Assembly (NCBI RefSeq): GCF_025717605.1
Contig: NZ_JAJIRQ010000008.1
Span: 62,001-126,000 of the forward strand
DNA length: 64,000 nucleotides
Source: Paucibacter sp. TC2R-5
GTDB lineage: Bacteria; Pseudomonadota; Gammaproteobacteria; Burkholderiales; Burkholderiaceae_C
Direction: 5' to 3'
The notes beneath the pieces were generated by a model. That model made no database searches. It worked only from the letters and a program-made list of their open reading frames with translations, and was not told where the DNA came from. The translations under genes and the position numbers were made by a program. Below are positions 1-8,980 of this stretch, one piece after another; position 1 is the first letter of the stretch; each line of letters starts with the position of its first letter.

Positions 1-79
1 CGTTGAACAAGTTGACAGAGAGACAGCTGCTTGGTCATGAGAGCCCAAGGATAGCAGCGGGAGCTTGGCCGCCAAAAGG

Positions 80-103
80 AAAGGGGCGCCGAAGCGCCCC
101 TTT
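80..103 (-). terminator. Rho-independent terminator after RND pump operon
   Basis: A perfect 10-bp stem (80-89 with 94-103) is closed by a four-base loop that reads TTCG on the minus strand, the very stable UUCG tetraloop. On the minus strand it is followed by TTTCCTTTT. It lies 23 bp past the stop of the RND permease gene and points the same way. Bases 1-79 show no gene I can support. Confidence 0.85.
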
Positions 104-125
104 TCCACAAGCAGCGCTTGCTCAA

Positions 126-3100
126 TCAGTCATCGCCCCCCGGCGCCAGCGTCAAGCCGCCAAGCGAGGCCTTCTCGGCCGCGCCAGACTTGAGCTTGGG
201 CTTGCGCTCCCGCACCAGGTAGGAGTACAGCACCGGCACCACGATCAAGGTCAACAGCGTCGACGTGATGACACCGCCGATGATGGCGCGGCCCATCGGT
301 GCTTGCACCTCGCCGCCCTGGTTGAAAGCCAGCGCCATCGGCAGCATGCCGAACACCATCGCCGCCGTCGTCATGATGATGGGCCGCATGCGCACCAGGC
401 CGGCTTGCAGCAAGGCTTCGGGGATGGTCGCCCCGCCTTTGCGCGCTTGGTTGGCAAAGTCGATCAGCAAAATCGCGTTCTTGCTGACCAGGCCCATCAG
501 CATCACCAGGCCGATCATCGAGAACACATTCAACGTAGAGCCGGTCAAGAGCAAAGCCAGCATCACGCCGATCAAGGCCAAGGGCAGCGAGGCCATGATG
601 GCAATCGGCTGCACAAAGCTGCCGAACTGACTGGCCAGCACGATGTAGATGAAGATCACGGCCAGACCCATCGCGGCGAGCAGACCCTTGAAGGCCTCCG
701 CCTGCTGCTTGCCGGCGCCGTCCACATTGAAGCTCACCCCGGGCGGCAACTGCATGGACTTGATCATCTTCTGCACGTCGGCATTGACATCGCCGGAGGC
801 ACGCCCCTCGGTGCCGGCAAACACGGCCTCGCGGCGCTGCAGGTTCTGACGCCGGATCACCTCAGGGTTGAAGACCGACTCGATCGTGGCGACTTGATCC
901 AGCGAGATCGGCGAGCCATCTTTGGCGAACGCGACCGGCAGCTTGAGCATCTGATCAACCCGCTGACGTTGCTCGACCGGCAGACGCAAGAGCACCTCAA
1001 CCTGATTGCCGTCCGGCGTGGTCCAGTAGGTGGCCACGTCGCCATTGACATAGGCGCGCAGCGAGGCGGCGAGTTGCGGCGCGGTCAGGCCCAGCTCACG
1101 CACGGCCGAATCCTTCAGCTTGACAGCATAGGCCGGCAAGCCTTGCTTGACGGTGGTTTCCACGTCTACCGCACCGGGTACCTTCTTGATGCGAGCGACC
1201 AGATCATTGGCGACCTCGGTCAAGACGGTCGGATCGGAGCCCAGGATGGTGATCCAGATCGAGCGGTCGCCGCCGACGCTGGCGTCCACGCCGGGCAACT
1301 TGGCGATGTCGGCGCGGAAGGCGTCTTCCAACTGCTTCTGGCTGCGCTTGCGGTCTTTCTTGTCCACCAGGGCAATGCTCAAGGTAGCCTGATTGCGGCC
1401 GGTACTCATGCCCTCACCGGTGCCGCCGACGCTGGTCGAGATGGTCTTGATTTCCTTGTATTGCGACAAGATCTCTTCGATCTGCGCGACCTTGGTATTG
1501 CTGCGCTCCAGGCTGGAGGCCGTTGGCATGCGCAGATTGACCTGGATGAAGCTGTCATCGGTTTTTGGGGCGAACTCGCTGCCGACAAAGGCGCTCAAAC
1601 CCAAGGCCACGACAAAGCTGGCCACGCCTATCGACATCACCAGGCCGCGCGGCGTGATGGTGGCAAAACGCAGGCGGCGTGGCTGGCTGCGATCACGCAG
1701 GCCCTCGGCGTCAAACGGGCGACCAAAGGCCGGCAGCGGCGGCACAAACACGCGGTAGCGCCGGCCCGAAAAGGCCCAGCGAATCGTGCGCTCATAGGCG
1801 ATGTGCAAAAGGTCCATGCCCCGGTCGGTGGCGCGGATCAGGTGGCCGATCACCGGTACGCGTTTCAGATAGGTGCTCGGTGGGTCTTTCCAAATCGAGC
1901 TGAGCATGGGGTCCAGCGTAAAGCTGACGAACAAGCTCACCAGCACCGCCACCGCCACCGTGATACCGAAGGGGTAGAAGAACTTGCCGATGATGCCGCC
2001 CATGAAAGCGATGGGCACAAACACCGCGCAGATGGCAAACGTGGTGGCCATGACGGCCAAGCCAATTTCGTTGGTGCCGTCAAACGCGGCGGTGCGGTGG
2101 TCTTTGCCCATGCCGACATGGCGCACGATGTTCTCGCGCACCACGATGGCGTCATCGATCAGCAAGCCGATGCACAGGCTCAAGGCCATCATGGTCATGA
2201 AGTTCAGCGTGAAGCCAAGCGCATGCACGGCGATGAAGCTCGAGATCACCGCGATTGGCAGCGTCAGGCCGGTGATGATGGTCGAGCGCCAGCTGTGCAG
2301 GAACAAAAATACGATCGCCACCGTCAGCAAAGCGCCTTCGACCAGCGTGTGCTTGAGGCCTTCCAAGGAGTTCTTGACGTTGTCGCTGGACGCATAGATC
2401 AGATTCAGCTCGACGTCCTTGGGCAGGTTCTTGCGCAGCTCTTCCATCGCCTCCTTGACGCCTTCGCCGGTGGTCACGATATTGGAGTCTTGCTGCTTGA
2501 AGACGCTGAAGGTCACTGCTTGCGCGCCATTGATGCGGGCCAGGCTGTCGGGCTCGCGCTCGCGCTCGACCAGGGTTCCCAAATCACCCAGAGTCAGCAC
2601 CAGATTGCCGCGCCTGGCGACGACGATATTGGCGAACTGCTTGGGGTCTTTGACCCGGCCTTCAACGCGCAGGATTGCGTCGGCGGTCTTGTCGGAGATC
2701 AGCCCGACCGGTTGATCGGTATTGGCTTCGCGCAAGGCGGTCGAAATCTCCGCCGGCGTCACGCCATATGCACGCAGACGCAGCGGGTCCAGATCGATGC
2801 GCACCTCGCGCAGCACCATGCCGCTGACATCAACCCGCGCCACGCCGTCGACCCGGCCCAGGCGCTTGGCAATGATCAGCTCGCTCATCATCGACAGCTC
2901 GCGCGCCGGCCGCGTCTTGCTCATCAAGGCCGCCAGCACGATGGGCTGGTTGTCCTCGATCTGCGCGCGCGCCACGGTTGGCGTCTTCACATCTTTAGGA
3001 AAGGCGGCCTGAGCGGCGGCGACGCGGTCGCGCACCTCCTGCATGGCGCGGCCCATATCGGTGTTGAGGCCAAACTCGACCTGCGCTTGCACACGGCCCT

Positions 3101-3356
3101 CGAAACTGCGCGACATCACCTTCTCGACGCCGGCAATGGTGTTCAGCGCCTCTTCCAGTGGCTTGGCCACTTCGCGCTCGACCGCCTCAGGCGAAGCGCC
3201 GGGGTAGCGTACGTCCACCGAGGCGACGGGGATGGAGATATCGGGCATGTTTTCCACGCCCAGCTTGCTGTAGGAAAAAATACCCAGCACGCACAGCGCC
3301 ACCATCACCATGGTCGCGAAGACCGGGTTCTGGATTGAAACTTTGGTCATCCACAT
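126..3356 (-). CDS. RND efflux transporter permease (AcrB/MdtB-like)
   Basis: Inner-membrane proton-driven drug/solvent exporter of the resistance-nodulation-division family, about 1076 residues, the usual size. The N-terminal helix begins TKVSIQNPVFATMVMV, followed by the first periplasmic porter part (DVRYPGASPEAVE). The fourth membrane helix carries the proton-relay pair in GLLIDDAIVV at about residues 401-402, and a second periplasmic loop and second six-helix bundle follow. The ATG at 3356 is preferred because GAGG sits nine bases upstream, overlapping the stop of the adaptor gene. An in-frame ATG at 3350 is possible. The adaptor gene ends 10 bp before, so the two are translationally coupled. 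No outer-membrane factor gene is adjacent. Substrate cannot be told from sequence. Confidence 0.93.
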   Translation of the reverse strand: MWMTKVSIQNPVFATMVMVALCVLGIFSYSKLGVENMPDISIPVASVDVRYPGASPEAVEREVAKPLEEALNTIAGVEKVMSRSFEGRVQAQVEFGLNTDMGRAMQEVRDRVAAAQAAFPKDVKTPTVARAQIEDNQPIVLAALMSKTRPARELSMMSELIIAKRLGRVDGVARVDVSGMVLREVRIDLDPLRLRAYGVTPAEISTALREANTDQPVGLISDKTADAILRVEGRVKDPKQFANIVVARRGNLVLTLGDLGTLVEREREPDSLARINGAQAVTFSVFKQQDSNIVTTGEGVKEAMEELRKNLPKDVELNLIYASSDNVKNSLEGLKHTLVEGALLTVAIVFLFLHSWRSTIITGLTLPIAVISSFIAVHALGFTLNFMTMMALSLCIGLLIDDAIVVRENIVRHVGMGKDHRTAAFDGTNEIGLAVMATTFAICAVFVPIAFMGGIIGKFFYPFGITVAVAVLVSLFVSFTLDPMLSSIWKDPPSTYLKRVPVIGHLIRATDRGMDLLHIAYERTIRWAFSGRRYRVFVPPLPAFGRPFDAEGLRDRSQPRRLRFATITPRGLVMSIGVASFVVALGLSAFVGSEFAPKTDDSFIQVNLRMPTASSLERSNTKVAQIEEILSQYKEIKTISTSVGGTGEGMSTGRNQATLSIALVDKKDRKRSQKQLEDAFRADIAKLPGVDASVGGDRSIWITILGSDPTVLTEVANDLVARIKKVPGAVDVETTVKQGLPAYAVKLKDSAVRELGLTAPQLAASLRAYVNGDVATYWTTPDGNQVEVLLRLPVEQRQRVDQMLKLPVAFAKDGSPISLDQVATIESVFNPEVIRRQNLQRREAVFAGTEGRASGDVNADVQKMIKSMQLPPGVSFNVDGAGKQQAEAFKGLLAAMGLAVIFIYIVLASQFGSFVQPIAIMASLPLALIGVMLALLLTGSTLNVFSMIGLVMLMGLVSKNAILLIDFANQARKGGATIPEALLQAGLVRMRPIIMTTAAMVFGMLPMALAFNQGGEVQAPMGRAIIGGVITSTLLTLIVVPVLYSYLVRERKPKLKSGAAEKASLGGLTLAPGGDD

Positions 3357-3366
3357 GATCTGGGCC

Positions 3367-4536
3367 TCAGTTCGACGCGGCGGCGGTGGACTTTGTGGCT
3401 TCGGCAACCTTGGTCTTGCTCACCACCACCGAGGCCTTGGCGCCTTCGCGCAAATTGTCAAAGCGAGCCGCCAGCACTTGCGAGCCGGGGCTGAGGCCTT
3501 GCAGCACCTCGACCCGACCTTCGCGCGCATCGCTGCGTCCTGTCGTGACGATACGGCGCAGCAAAGCGCCGTTCTCGATCAGCCAAACGCCGTCTTGGCC
3601 AGCATTGCTGGTGACAGCAGCCACCGGCACGGTCAGGCGCTGCGCGTCATCGGGCAGCTCCACCTTGGCGACCGCATATTGGCCGGCACGGAACTCTTCC
3701 TTGGGGTTGGCCAATTCCAGCGTCACGCCGATCGAGCGCGTGCCCGGCTCGGCCGCCGGGGCGATGCGGCTGATGCGCGCCTCGACATTGCGGTCCGAGC
3801 CCTCAACGCGAATTTGCACCGGCATGCCGGGCTTCAAACGGCTGACTTCGTGCGTGCCAACCAGGCCGGCCAGCTCCAGGCGGCTCAAGTCAACAATGCT
3901 CAAAATCTGCTGCTCGGGCGACAACTTCTCACCCGGCAGCGCATGGCGTTTGGATACGACGCCGCTGATAGGCGCCACCAAGGCCGCTTGGCGCAGCGTC
4001 ACTTGCATGGTGTCGAGCTGCGCCTTGGATGTGGCCACTTGGGCGCGCGCGGTCTCAAGGCTTGCCCGCGAGGTGTCGAGCGCGGTAGAGGCGATGAACT
4101 TCTGCTCGGCCAGGCCTTGATTGGCCTTGTACTGGCGCTCGGCCTGGTCCAGCTGCGCGCGTGCCGACTCGACACTGGCGCTGCGCTCGGCGACCCGGTA
4201 GCGCAGCTCTTCCAGATCCAGCTGGCCCAAGGCTTGGCCGGCCTTGACGCGGCTGCCTTCGCTGACGCTCAGGTTCAGCAGTGTGCCGGTCGACTTGGCA
4301 CGCACGATGACCGTGCCGGGTGCTACCAGGGGGCCGGAAAACTCGATCAAGGCCGGCATGCTGGTCAGGGTCGGCTTGATCACCTCGGCCGGCACAAACT
4401 CCAACGCCACCGCCGCCTTGTCCTCACCTGGCTTGGTCGGCTTGGCAGCCGGATCGCCCTTGCTGGCAAATACTGCAACTGCCCCACCGACCAGCACTGC
4501 GGCGGTAATACCGCCGAAAAGCCATTGTTTGCGCAT
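3367..4536 (-). CDS. RND efflux periplasmic adaptor (membrane fusion protein)
   Basis: 389-residue HlyD/AcrA-family adaptor that links the inner-membrane RND pump to an outer-membrane channel. Residues 6-24 form a hydrophobic anchor or uncleaved signal helix and no lipobox is visible. A lipoyl-like half (GTLLNLSVSEGSRVKAGQAL), an alanine- and glutamine-rich coiled-coil hairpin at about 110-180, the second lipoyl half (APISGVVSKRHALPGEKL) and beta-barrel and membrane-proximal domains follow. It is first in a two-gene operon with the permease. A GGGGA Shine-Dalgarno lies just ahead of the ATG at 4536. The C-terminal tail is Ala/Ser/Thr-rich. Confidence 0.92.
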   Translation of the reverse strand: MRKQWLFGGITAAVLVGGAVAVFASKGDPAAKPTKPGEDKAAVALEFVPAEVIKPTLTSMPALIEFSGPLVAPGTVIVRAKSTGTLLNLSVSEGSRVKAGQALGQLDLEELRYRVAERSASVESARAQLDQAERQYKANQGLAEQKFIASTALDTSRASLETARAQVATSKAQLDTMQVTLRQAALVAPISGVVSKRHALPGEKLSPEQQILSIVDLSRLELAGLVGTHEVSRLKPGMPVQIRVEGSDRNVEARISRIAPAAEPGTRSIGVTLELANPKEEFRAGQYAVAKVELPDDAQRLTVPVAAVTSNAGQDGVWLIENGALLRRIVTTGRSDAREGRVEVLQGLSPGSQVLAARFDNLREGAKASVVVSKTKVAEATKSTAAASN

Positions 4537-4654
4537 GGAGTCCCCTTATTCATCTATTGCCGAAGTGGCCGCAGTGTAGGGACTGGGCCAGGGCCCTGCG
4601 ATGGTCATCGTGACGAGTTGCAGAATTCAGGGCACGATCTGCACTCGGCAGCGA
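4537..4654. other. Intergenic gap upstream of RND operon
   Basis: This 118-bp gap must carry the promoter of the adaptor-permease operon on the minus strand. I see no convincing -35/-10 pair. A short GC hairpin (GGGCC-ct-GGCCC, minus strand) lies near 4588-4600. It has no T-run, so I do not call it a terminator for the MFS gene that ends at 4655. Confidence 0.3.
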
Positions 4655-5863
4655 TCATCTGATGAATGCGTTCTGCCGTCTATCCCAGACCAAGCTGCGC
4701 CAACAGCAAACAGCGCTCGCCAAGGCCGCCACCGCCGCCACGCCGAACACCGCTGCATAGCCGGTGTAGGACACCAGCCAGGCGCCGGCCAAGCTGCCCA
4801 AAACGCCCGAGCAACCATAGCCCAGGACGGTGTACAAGGCTTGGCCGCGGCCGCGCAATTGGCCGGGGAAATAGCGCGTTACCAGGGCGATGCAGGCGGT
4901 GTGCTGGGCGGCGAAGGTGATCGCATGCAGACATTGGGCCAAGAACAAGACCCACAAGCTGCCGGCAAAAGCACCGGTCACGCCAAAGCGCAAGGCCGTC
5001 GCCAGCGCTGCCGCGATCAGCCAATGATGCAGGCTGCCGCGCTCCATCACCCTGCCCTGCAAGGCAAACCAGGCAATCTCCACCACCACCGATGCGGCCC
5101 ACAAGAGCCCAACGATCTGCTTGCCGTAGCCGAGCGAATCCAGGTAGAGGCTGAAGAAGGTGTAGAGCGCGGTGTGTGCCAGCACGGTCAAGAACACGCC
5201 GGCAAAGAACCAGCGCACCTCAGGGCGGCGCATCACCTCTGCAATAGGCGGGCTGGGCGCATGCGCCGAATGAGGCTGCTCCGGCTGCTCGGGCAAGCGC
5301 CATGCCATCACCACCACCAGTCCCAGCAAGACCAAGGTGGTGATGGCGAAAGCCTGCATTCCGAAATGCTCAAACCACCAACCGGCCAACAAGACGGTGG
5401 CCAAGAAACCGACCGAACCCCAGACCCGTACCTGGCCATAACGGCGCGCATCCATGCCGCCCTCGGCCGTCATCAACTGCGCCGCGACCAAGGTTTCCAT
5501 CAGCGGCACGATGGCCGCGTTGAAGGTGAACATCAAAAAGGTGGCGGCGGCCAGCGTTGTCACCGAGGCCCAAGGCGCAGGCACAAGAAAACCCAAGCCC
5601 GCACAAAAGCTGGCCAAGGCGGCCCAACGGATGATCTTGGTACGCTGCCCATGCCGGTCGGCCAAGGCTCCCCAGGCATAGGGCGCAAACAGCCGGGTCC
5701 AACTGGCCAAAGAGACCAGCAAGCCGATCGCTACCACCGGCAGACCCAGTTCCTTGTACCAAAGTGGCGCGTAAGGGTTGAAGCCGCCGATGGCTGCGAA
5801 GTAGGCACAAGATAGCGCGCTGCAAGCCGCCAGCGTGCGTTTGGACGCTGCGGCTTCAGGCAT
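4655..5863 (-). CDS. MFS transporter, phenylpropionate-permease (PPP/HcaT) type
   Basis: 402-residue, 12-helix major facilitator protein of the MFS_1-like/HcaT branch. Typical traits are the N-terminal CAYFAAIGGFNPYAPLWYKE helix, the loop 2-3 signature GALADRHGQRTK, and the motif YGQVRVWGSVGFL that marks the PPP family around residue 140-152. HcaT-type proteins import 3-phenylpropionate-like acids or nucleosides, but many members are uncharacterised, so the substrate here is unknown. It starts 12 bp after the aroC stop, so it is probably co-transcribed with chorismate synthase. This hints at an aromatic or shikimate-related cargo but does not prove it. Confidence 0.85.
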   Translation of the reverse strand: MPEAAASKRTLAACSALSCAYFAAIGGFNPYAPLWYKELGLPVVAIGLLVSLASWTRLFAPYAWGALADRHGQRTKIIRWAALASFCAGLGFLVPAPWASVTTLAAATFLMFTFNAAIVPLMETLVAAQLMTAEGGMDARRYGQVRVWGSVGFLATVLLAGWWFEHFGMQAFAITTLVLLGLVVVMAWRLPEQPEQPHSAHAPSPPIAEVMRRPEVRWFFAGVFLTVLAHTALYTFFSLYLDSLGYGKQIVGLLWAASVVVEIAWFALQGRVMERGSLHHWLIAAALATALRFGVTGAFAGSLWVLFLAQCLHAITFAAQHTACIALVTRYFPGQLRGRGQALYTVLGYGCSGVLGSLAGAWLVSYTGYAAVFGVAAVAALASAVCCWRSLVWDRRQNAFIR

Positions 5864-5875
5864 GGAGTTGGGGCA

Positions 5876-6994
5876 TCAGCTTTGGGCTTGAGATGGAATG
5901 CTAGAAGCCGCGATGGCTTCGATAGGCAAGACCACATCGCCGCATTGCGCACGGTGGCGCAAGACGTGATCCATCAAGACCAGGGCCAGCATCGCTTCGG
6001 CGATTGGCGTGGCACGGATGCCGACGCAAGGGTCGTGGCGGCCAAAGGTTTCGACCGATGACACCTCACCGGCCCGGTTGATCGAAGCCTTGGGCGTGCG
6101 AATCGAGCTGGTCGGCTTGATCGCGAGCGAGGCAACGATGTCCTGGCCGGTCGAGATGCCGCCCAACATGCCGCCGGAGTTGTTCGAGGCAAAGCCTAAC
6201 GGTGTTAGCTCATCGCCATGCTCGCTGCCGCGCTGTGCGACGACGCCAAAACCCGCACCGATTTCGACGCCCTTGACCGCGTTGATGCCCATCAAGGCAT
6301 AAGCGATGTCCGCATCAAGCTTGTCGAACAGCGGCTCGCCCAGGCCCACGGGCACGCCGGTGGCCTCCACGCGGATGCGCGCGCCGACCGAGTCGCCGGA
6401 CTTGCGCAGCGCGTCCATATAGGCTTCGAGCTCTTCAATCTTGCTCGCATTGGCGGCAAAGAAGGGGTTGTTGCCCACATGCTGCCATCCCTCGAAGGGG
6501 ATCTCCAGCTCACCCAGCTGCGTCATGCAGCCGCGGAACTCGCAACCGTATTTTTCTTTCAGCCATTTGCGTGCCACGGCCCCGGCGCCGACCATGGGGG
6601 CTGTGAGGCGGGCCGAACTGCGGCCGCCGCCGCGCGGGTCACGCAGACCGTATTTGCGCCAGTAGCTGTAGTCGGCGTGTCCGGGGCGGAAGGTGTCGAG
6701 GATATTGCCGTAGTCCTTGCTGCGCTGATCCTGGTTCTTGATCAAAAGGCAGATCGGCGTGCCGGTGGTCAGGCCTTCATAGAGACCGGACAAGATTTCG
6801 ACCGCGTCGGGCTCATTGCGCTGGGTAACGTGGCGCGAGGTGCCTGGGCGGCGGCGATCCAGCTCGGGCTGGATATCGGCCTCGCTCAGAGGCAAGCCCG
6901 GTGGGCAACCGTCGATCACGCAGCCAATCGCGGGGCCATGGCTTTCGCCGAAATTGGTGACACGGAACAACTCGCCGAAAGTACTGCCTGACAT
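5876..6994 (-). CDS. aroC: Chorismate synthase
   Basis: Last step of the shikimate pathway: 5-enolpyruvylshikimate-3-phosphate to chorismate, with reduced FMN as cofactor, in the cytoplasm. All signature regions are visible: [18 protein letters not shown] at residues 16-33, the Arg- and Gly-rich [16 protein letters not shown] near 130, and [16 protein letters not shown] near 265. Length is 372 residues, about ten more than the E. coli enzyme because of a short C-terminal tail. It is followed at 12 bp by the MFS gene. A CBS-pair gene upstream ends in its own terminator, so aroC probably has its own promoter in 6995-7045. Confidence 0.97.
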   Translation of the reverse strand: MSGSTFGELFRVTNFGESHGPAIGCVIDGCPPGLPLSEADIQPELDRRRPGTSRHVTQRNEPDAVEILSGLYEGLTTGTPICLLIKNQDQRSKDYGNILDTFRPGHADYSYWRKYGLRDPRGGGRSSARLTAPMVGAGAVARKWLKEKYGCEFRGCMTQLGELEIPFEGWQHVGNNPFFAANASKIEELEAYMDALRKSGDSVGARIRVEATGVPVGLGEPLFDKLDADIAYALMGINAVKGVEIGAGFGVVAQRGSEHGDELTPLGFASNNSGGMLGGISTGQDIVASLAIKPTSSIRTPKASINRAGEVSSVETFGRHDPCVGIRATPIAEAMLALVLMDHVLRHRAQCGDVVLPIEAIAASSIPSQAQS

Positions 6995-7045
6995 GGGGAA
7001 CCTGTTTAGCTGGGGGCGGATGGATTCTATCGGCCGCCAAACAAA

Positions 7046-7065
7046 AAGCGGCCCGAAGGCCGCTT
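7046..7065 (-). terminator. Rho-independent terminator after CBS-domain gene
   Basis: An 8-bp stem (7046-7053 with 7058-7065) is closed by a TTCG loop on the minus strand and followed there by TTTGTTTGG. It lies 19 bp past the stop of the CBS-domain gene and separates it from aroC. It shares the UUCG loop type with the terminator at 80-103. Confidence 0.85.
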
Positions 7066-7084
7066 CTTCAAGAATCTCAACGAA

Positions 7085-7555
7085 TCACAACTTGGATTCG
7101 CCCGCGCTCTCGGGGTTGTCTTCGAGCGGCCAATCGCGGATATAGGCCTTGAGCATGCGGTTCTCAAAGTCCTGGCCGTCGACCACGGCCTTGGCAACGT
7201 CATAAAACGAGATCACGCCTTGCAAGGTCTTGCCGTTCAGGACCGGCATATAACGGGCATGGCGCCCCAGCATCATGCGGCGCACTTCGTCGATTTCGGT
7301 CTCCGGCGTGCAGGTCAGCGGATGGTCGTCCATCACGCCGCGCACCCGCAAGGTGCCAACCGAACCGCCGTTCTTGACGACTGCTGCGATGACCTCGCGG
7401 AAGGTCAGCATGCCGACCAGATCGCCATGCTCCATCACCACCAAGGAGCCCATATCGCGCTCGGCCATGGTAGTCACCGCCTGCGACAGAGCTTCCTCTG
7501 GCGTCACAGTGAACAGCGTGCCACCTTTGACCCGCAAAATATCGACGACTTTCAT
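7085..7555 (-). CDS. CBS-domain-pair protein
   Basis: 156-residue soluble protein made of two CBS motifs (roughly residues 10-65 and 78-135) and little else. Such stand-alone Bateman modules bind adenine nucleotides or S-adenosylmethionine and act as regulatory or energy-sensing units. The partner is not shown by sequence. Motifs include MAERDMGSLVVMEHGDLVGM in repeat one and GRHARYMPVLNGKTLQGVIS in repeat two. AGGAG sits seven bases before the ATG at 7555. It is monocistronic, with a candidate promoter at 7604-7632 and a terminator at 7046-7065. It diverges from the metY-like gene. Confidence 0.88.
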   Translation of the reverse strand: MKVVDILRVKGGTLFTVTPEEALSQAVTTMAERDMGSLVVMEHGDLVGMLTFREVIAAVVKNGGSVGTLRVRGVMDDHPLTCTPETEIDEVRRMMLGRHARYMPVLNGKTLQGVISFYDVAKAVVDGQDFENRMLKAYIRDWPLEDNPESAGESKL

Positions 7556-7603
7556 GCGCTGACTCCTGAATGAGTGGGTCGCCGATATGGCTCAAACCCA
7601 AAT

Positions 7604-7632
7604 TTTTTACTGACTAGAAACATAGCACACAA
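7604..7632 (-). promoter_or_regulatory. Candidate sigma70 promoter for CBS-domain gene
   Basis: On the minus strand TTGTGT (7627-7632) is separated by exactly 17 bp from TAAAAA (7604-7609), about 50 bp ahead of the start codon. It lies in the 105-bp divergent gap shared with the metY-like gene. Confidence 0.5.
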
Positions 7633-7660
7633 TGCGCCCAACTAACACCTGGGAGACACC

Positions 7661-8968
7661 ATGTCAGGCTATGCAGCCCCTGCTTTTGACACCTTGGCGC
7701 TACACGCCGGGGCCGCACCCGACCCAAGCACTGGCGCACGCGTGACGCCGCTGCACCTGAGCACCTCGTTTGTATTCGAGAACGCCGAGCATGCCGCCTC
7801 GCTGTTCAATATGGAGCGGGCCGGCCATGTCTATTCGCGGCTGTCGAACCCGACCACCGCCGTGTTCGAGGAACGGGTCGCTGCGCTTGAGGGCGGCGTG
7901 GGCGCGATCGCCACGGCCAGCGGCCAAGCGGCGCTGCATCTGGCCATCGCCACGCTGGCGGGCGCGGGCTCGCACATCGTCTCGTCCGGCGCGCTCTACG
8001 GTGGTTCGCACAATCTGCTGCACTACACGCTGCGCCGCTTCGGCATCGAAACCACGTTTGTGAGACCCGGTGACATTGCGGGCTGGCGCGAGGCAATCCG
8101 ACCCAATACCAAGCTGCTGTTCGGCGAGACGCTGGGCAACCCCGGCCTGGATGTGCTGGACATTCCGACCATCGCGTCAATTGCCCACGACGCCGGCCTG
8201 CCCTTGCTGGTCGATTCGACGTTGACCACGCCCTACTTGATGCGGCCGTTCGAGCATGGTGCCGATCTGGTCTATCACTCCGCGACCAAGTTCTTATCGG
8301 GTCACGGCACCGTGGTTGGCGGCGTGCTGGTCGACAGCGGCGCCTTCGACTGGCAGGCCGCTCACGACAAACATGGCCTATTCCCGGAACTGTGCGAGCC
8401 CTATGCCGGTTTTCATGACATGGTATTTGCCGAGGAAAGCACCGTCGGCGCCTTTTTACTGCGCGCCCGCCGCGAGGGCCTGCGCGACTTTGGCGCTTGC
8501 ATGAGCCCGCACACGGCCTGGTTGATTCTGCAGGGCATCGAGACCTTGTCTCTTCGCATGCAGCGTCATGTACAGAACGCACAGAGGATCGCCGAGTTCC
8601 TGGATGCTAACGAGATGGTCGAGCGGGTCGGCTTTCCCGGCTTGTCCAGCCACGCCAGCCACGCCTTAGCGCAGCGCCTGCTGCCGCGCGGCTGCGGCTC
8701 GGTGTTCAGCTTTGATCTGAAGGGCACGCGTGCCCAGGGCCGAGCCTTCATCGAGGCACTGCAGATCTTCTCCCACCTGGCCAATGTTGGAGACTGCCGC
8801 TCGCTGGTGATACATCCGGCATCGACCACGCACAGCCGGATGGATGACGCAGCCTTGGCGCTGGCCGGTATTGCGCCGGGCAGCATTCGCCTCTCGATTG
8901 GCTTGGAAGATGCTGACGATTTGATCGCCGACTTGAAACGCGCGCTGAAAATCGCAGCCAAGGCCTAG
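7661..8968 (+). CDS. O-acetylhomoserine sulfhydrylase-like PLP enzyme (MetY/Cys-Met family)
   Basis: 435-residue Cys/Met-metabolism PLP enzyme. Members with this length and the N-terminus FDTLALHAGAAPDPSTGAR are usually O-acetylhomoserine (thiol)-lyases making homocysteine or methionine precursors. The related cystathionine gamma-synthase/lyase branch is shorter. PLP lysine is K210 in SATKFLSGHGT. Phosphate-binding SGQAALHLAI is at 88-97 and the YSRLSNPTT substrate loop at 58-66. GGGAG precedes the ATG at 7661. The next gene, an alpha/beta hydrolase, starts 12 bp downstream, so the two look like an operon. Exact substrate is inference. Confidence 0.88.
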   Translation: MSGYAAPAFDTLALHAGAAPDPSTGARVTPLHLSTSFVFENAEHAASLFNMERAGHVYSRLSNPTTAVFEERVAALEGGVGAIATASGQAALHLAIATLAGAGSHIVSSGALYGGSHNLLHYTLRRFGIETTFVRPGDIAGWREAIRPNTKLLFGETLGNPGLDVLDIPTIASIAHDAGLPLLVDSTLTTPYLMRPFEHGADLVYHSATKFLSGHGTVVGGVLVDSGAFDWQAAHDKHGLFPELCEPYAGFHDMVFAEESTVGAFLLRARREGLRDFGACMSPHTAWLILQGIETLSLRMQRHVQNAQRIAEFLDANEMVERVGFPGLSSHASHALAQRLLPRGCGSVFSFDLKGTRAQGRAFIEALQIFSHLANVGDCRSLVIHPASTTHSRMDDAALALAGIAPGSIRLSIGLEDADDLIADLKRALKIAAKA

Positions 8969-8980
8969 GAGCAAAACAGC

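Noticed and set aside
3-3338. 1111-codon open frame on the plus strand
   Set aside because: It is exactly antisense to the RND permease, has a His/Gln/Arg-rich composition typical of a stop-free shadow frame in GC-rich DNA, and matches no family.
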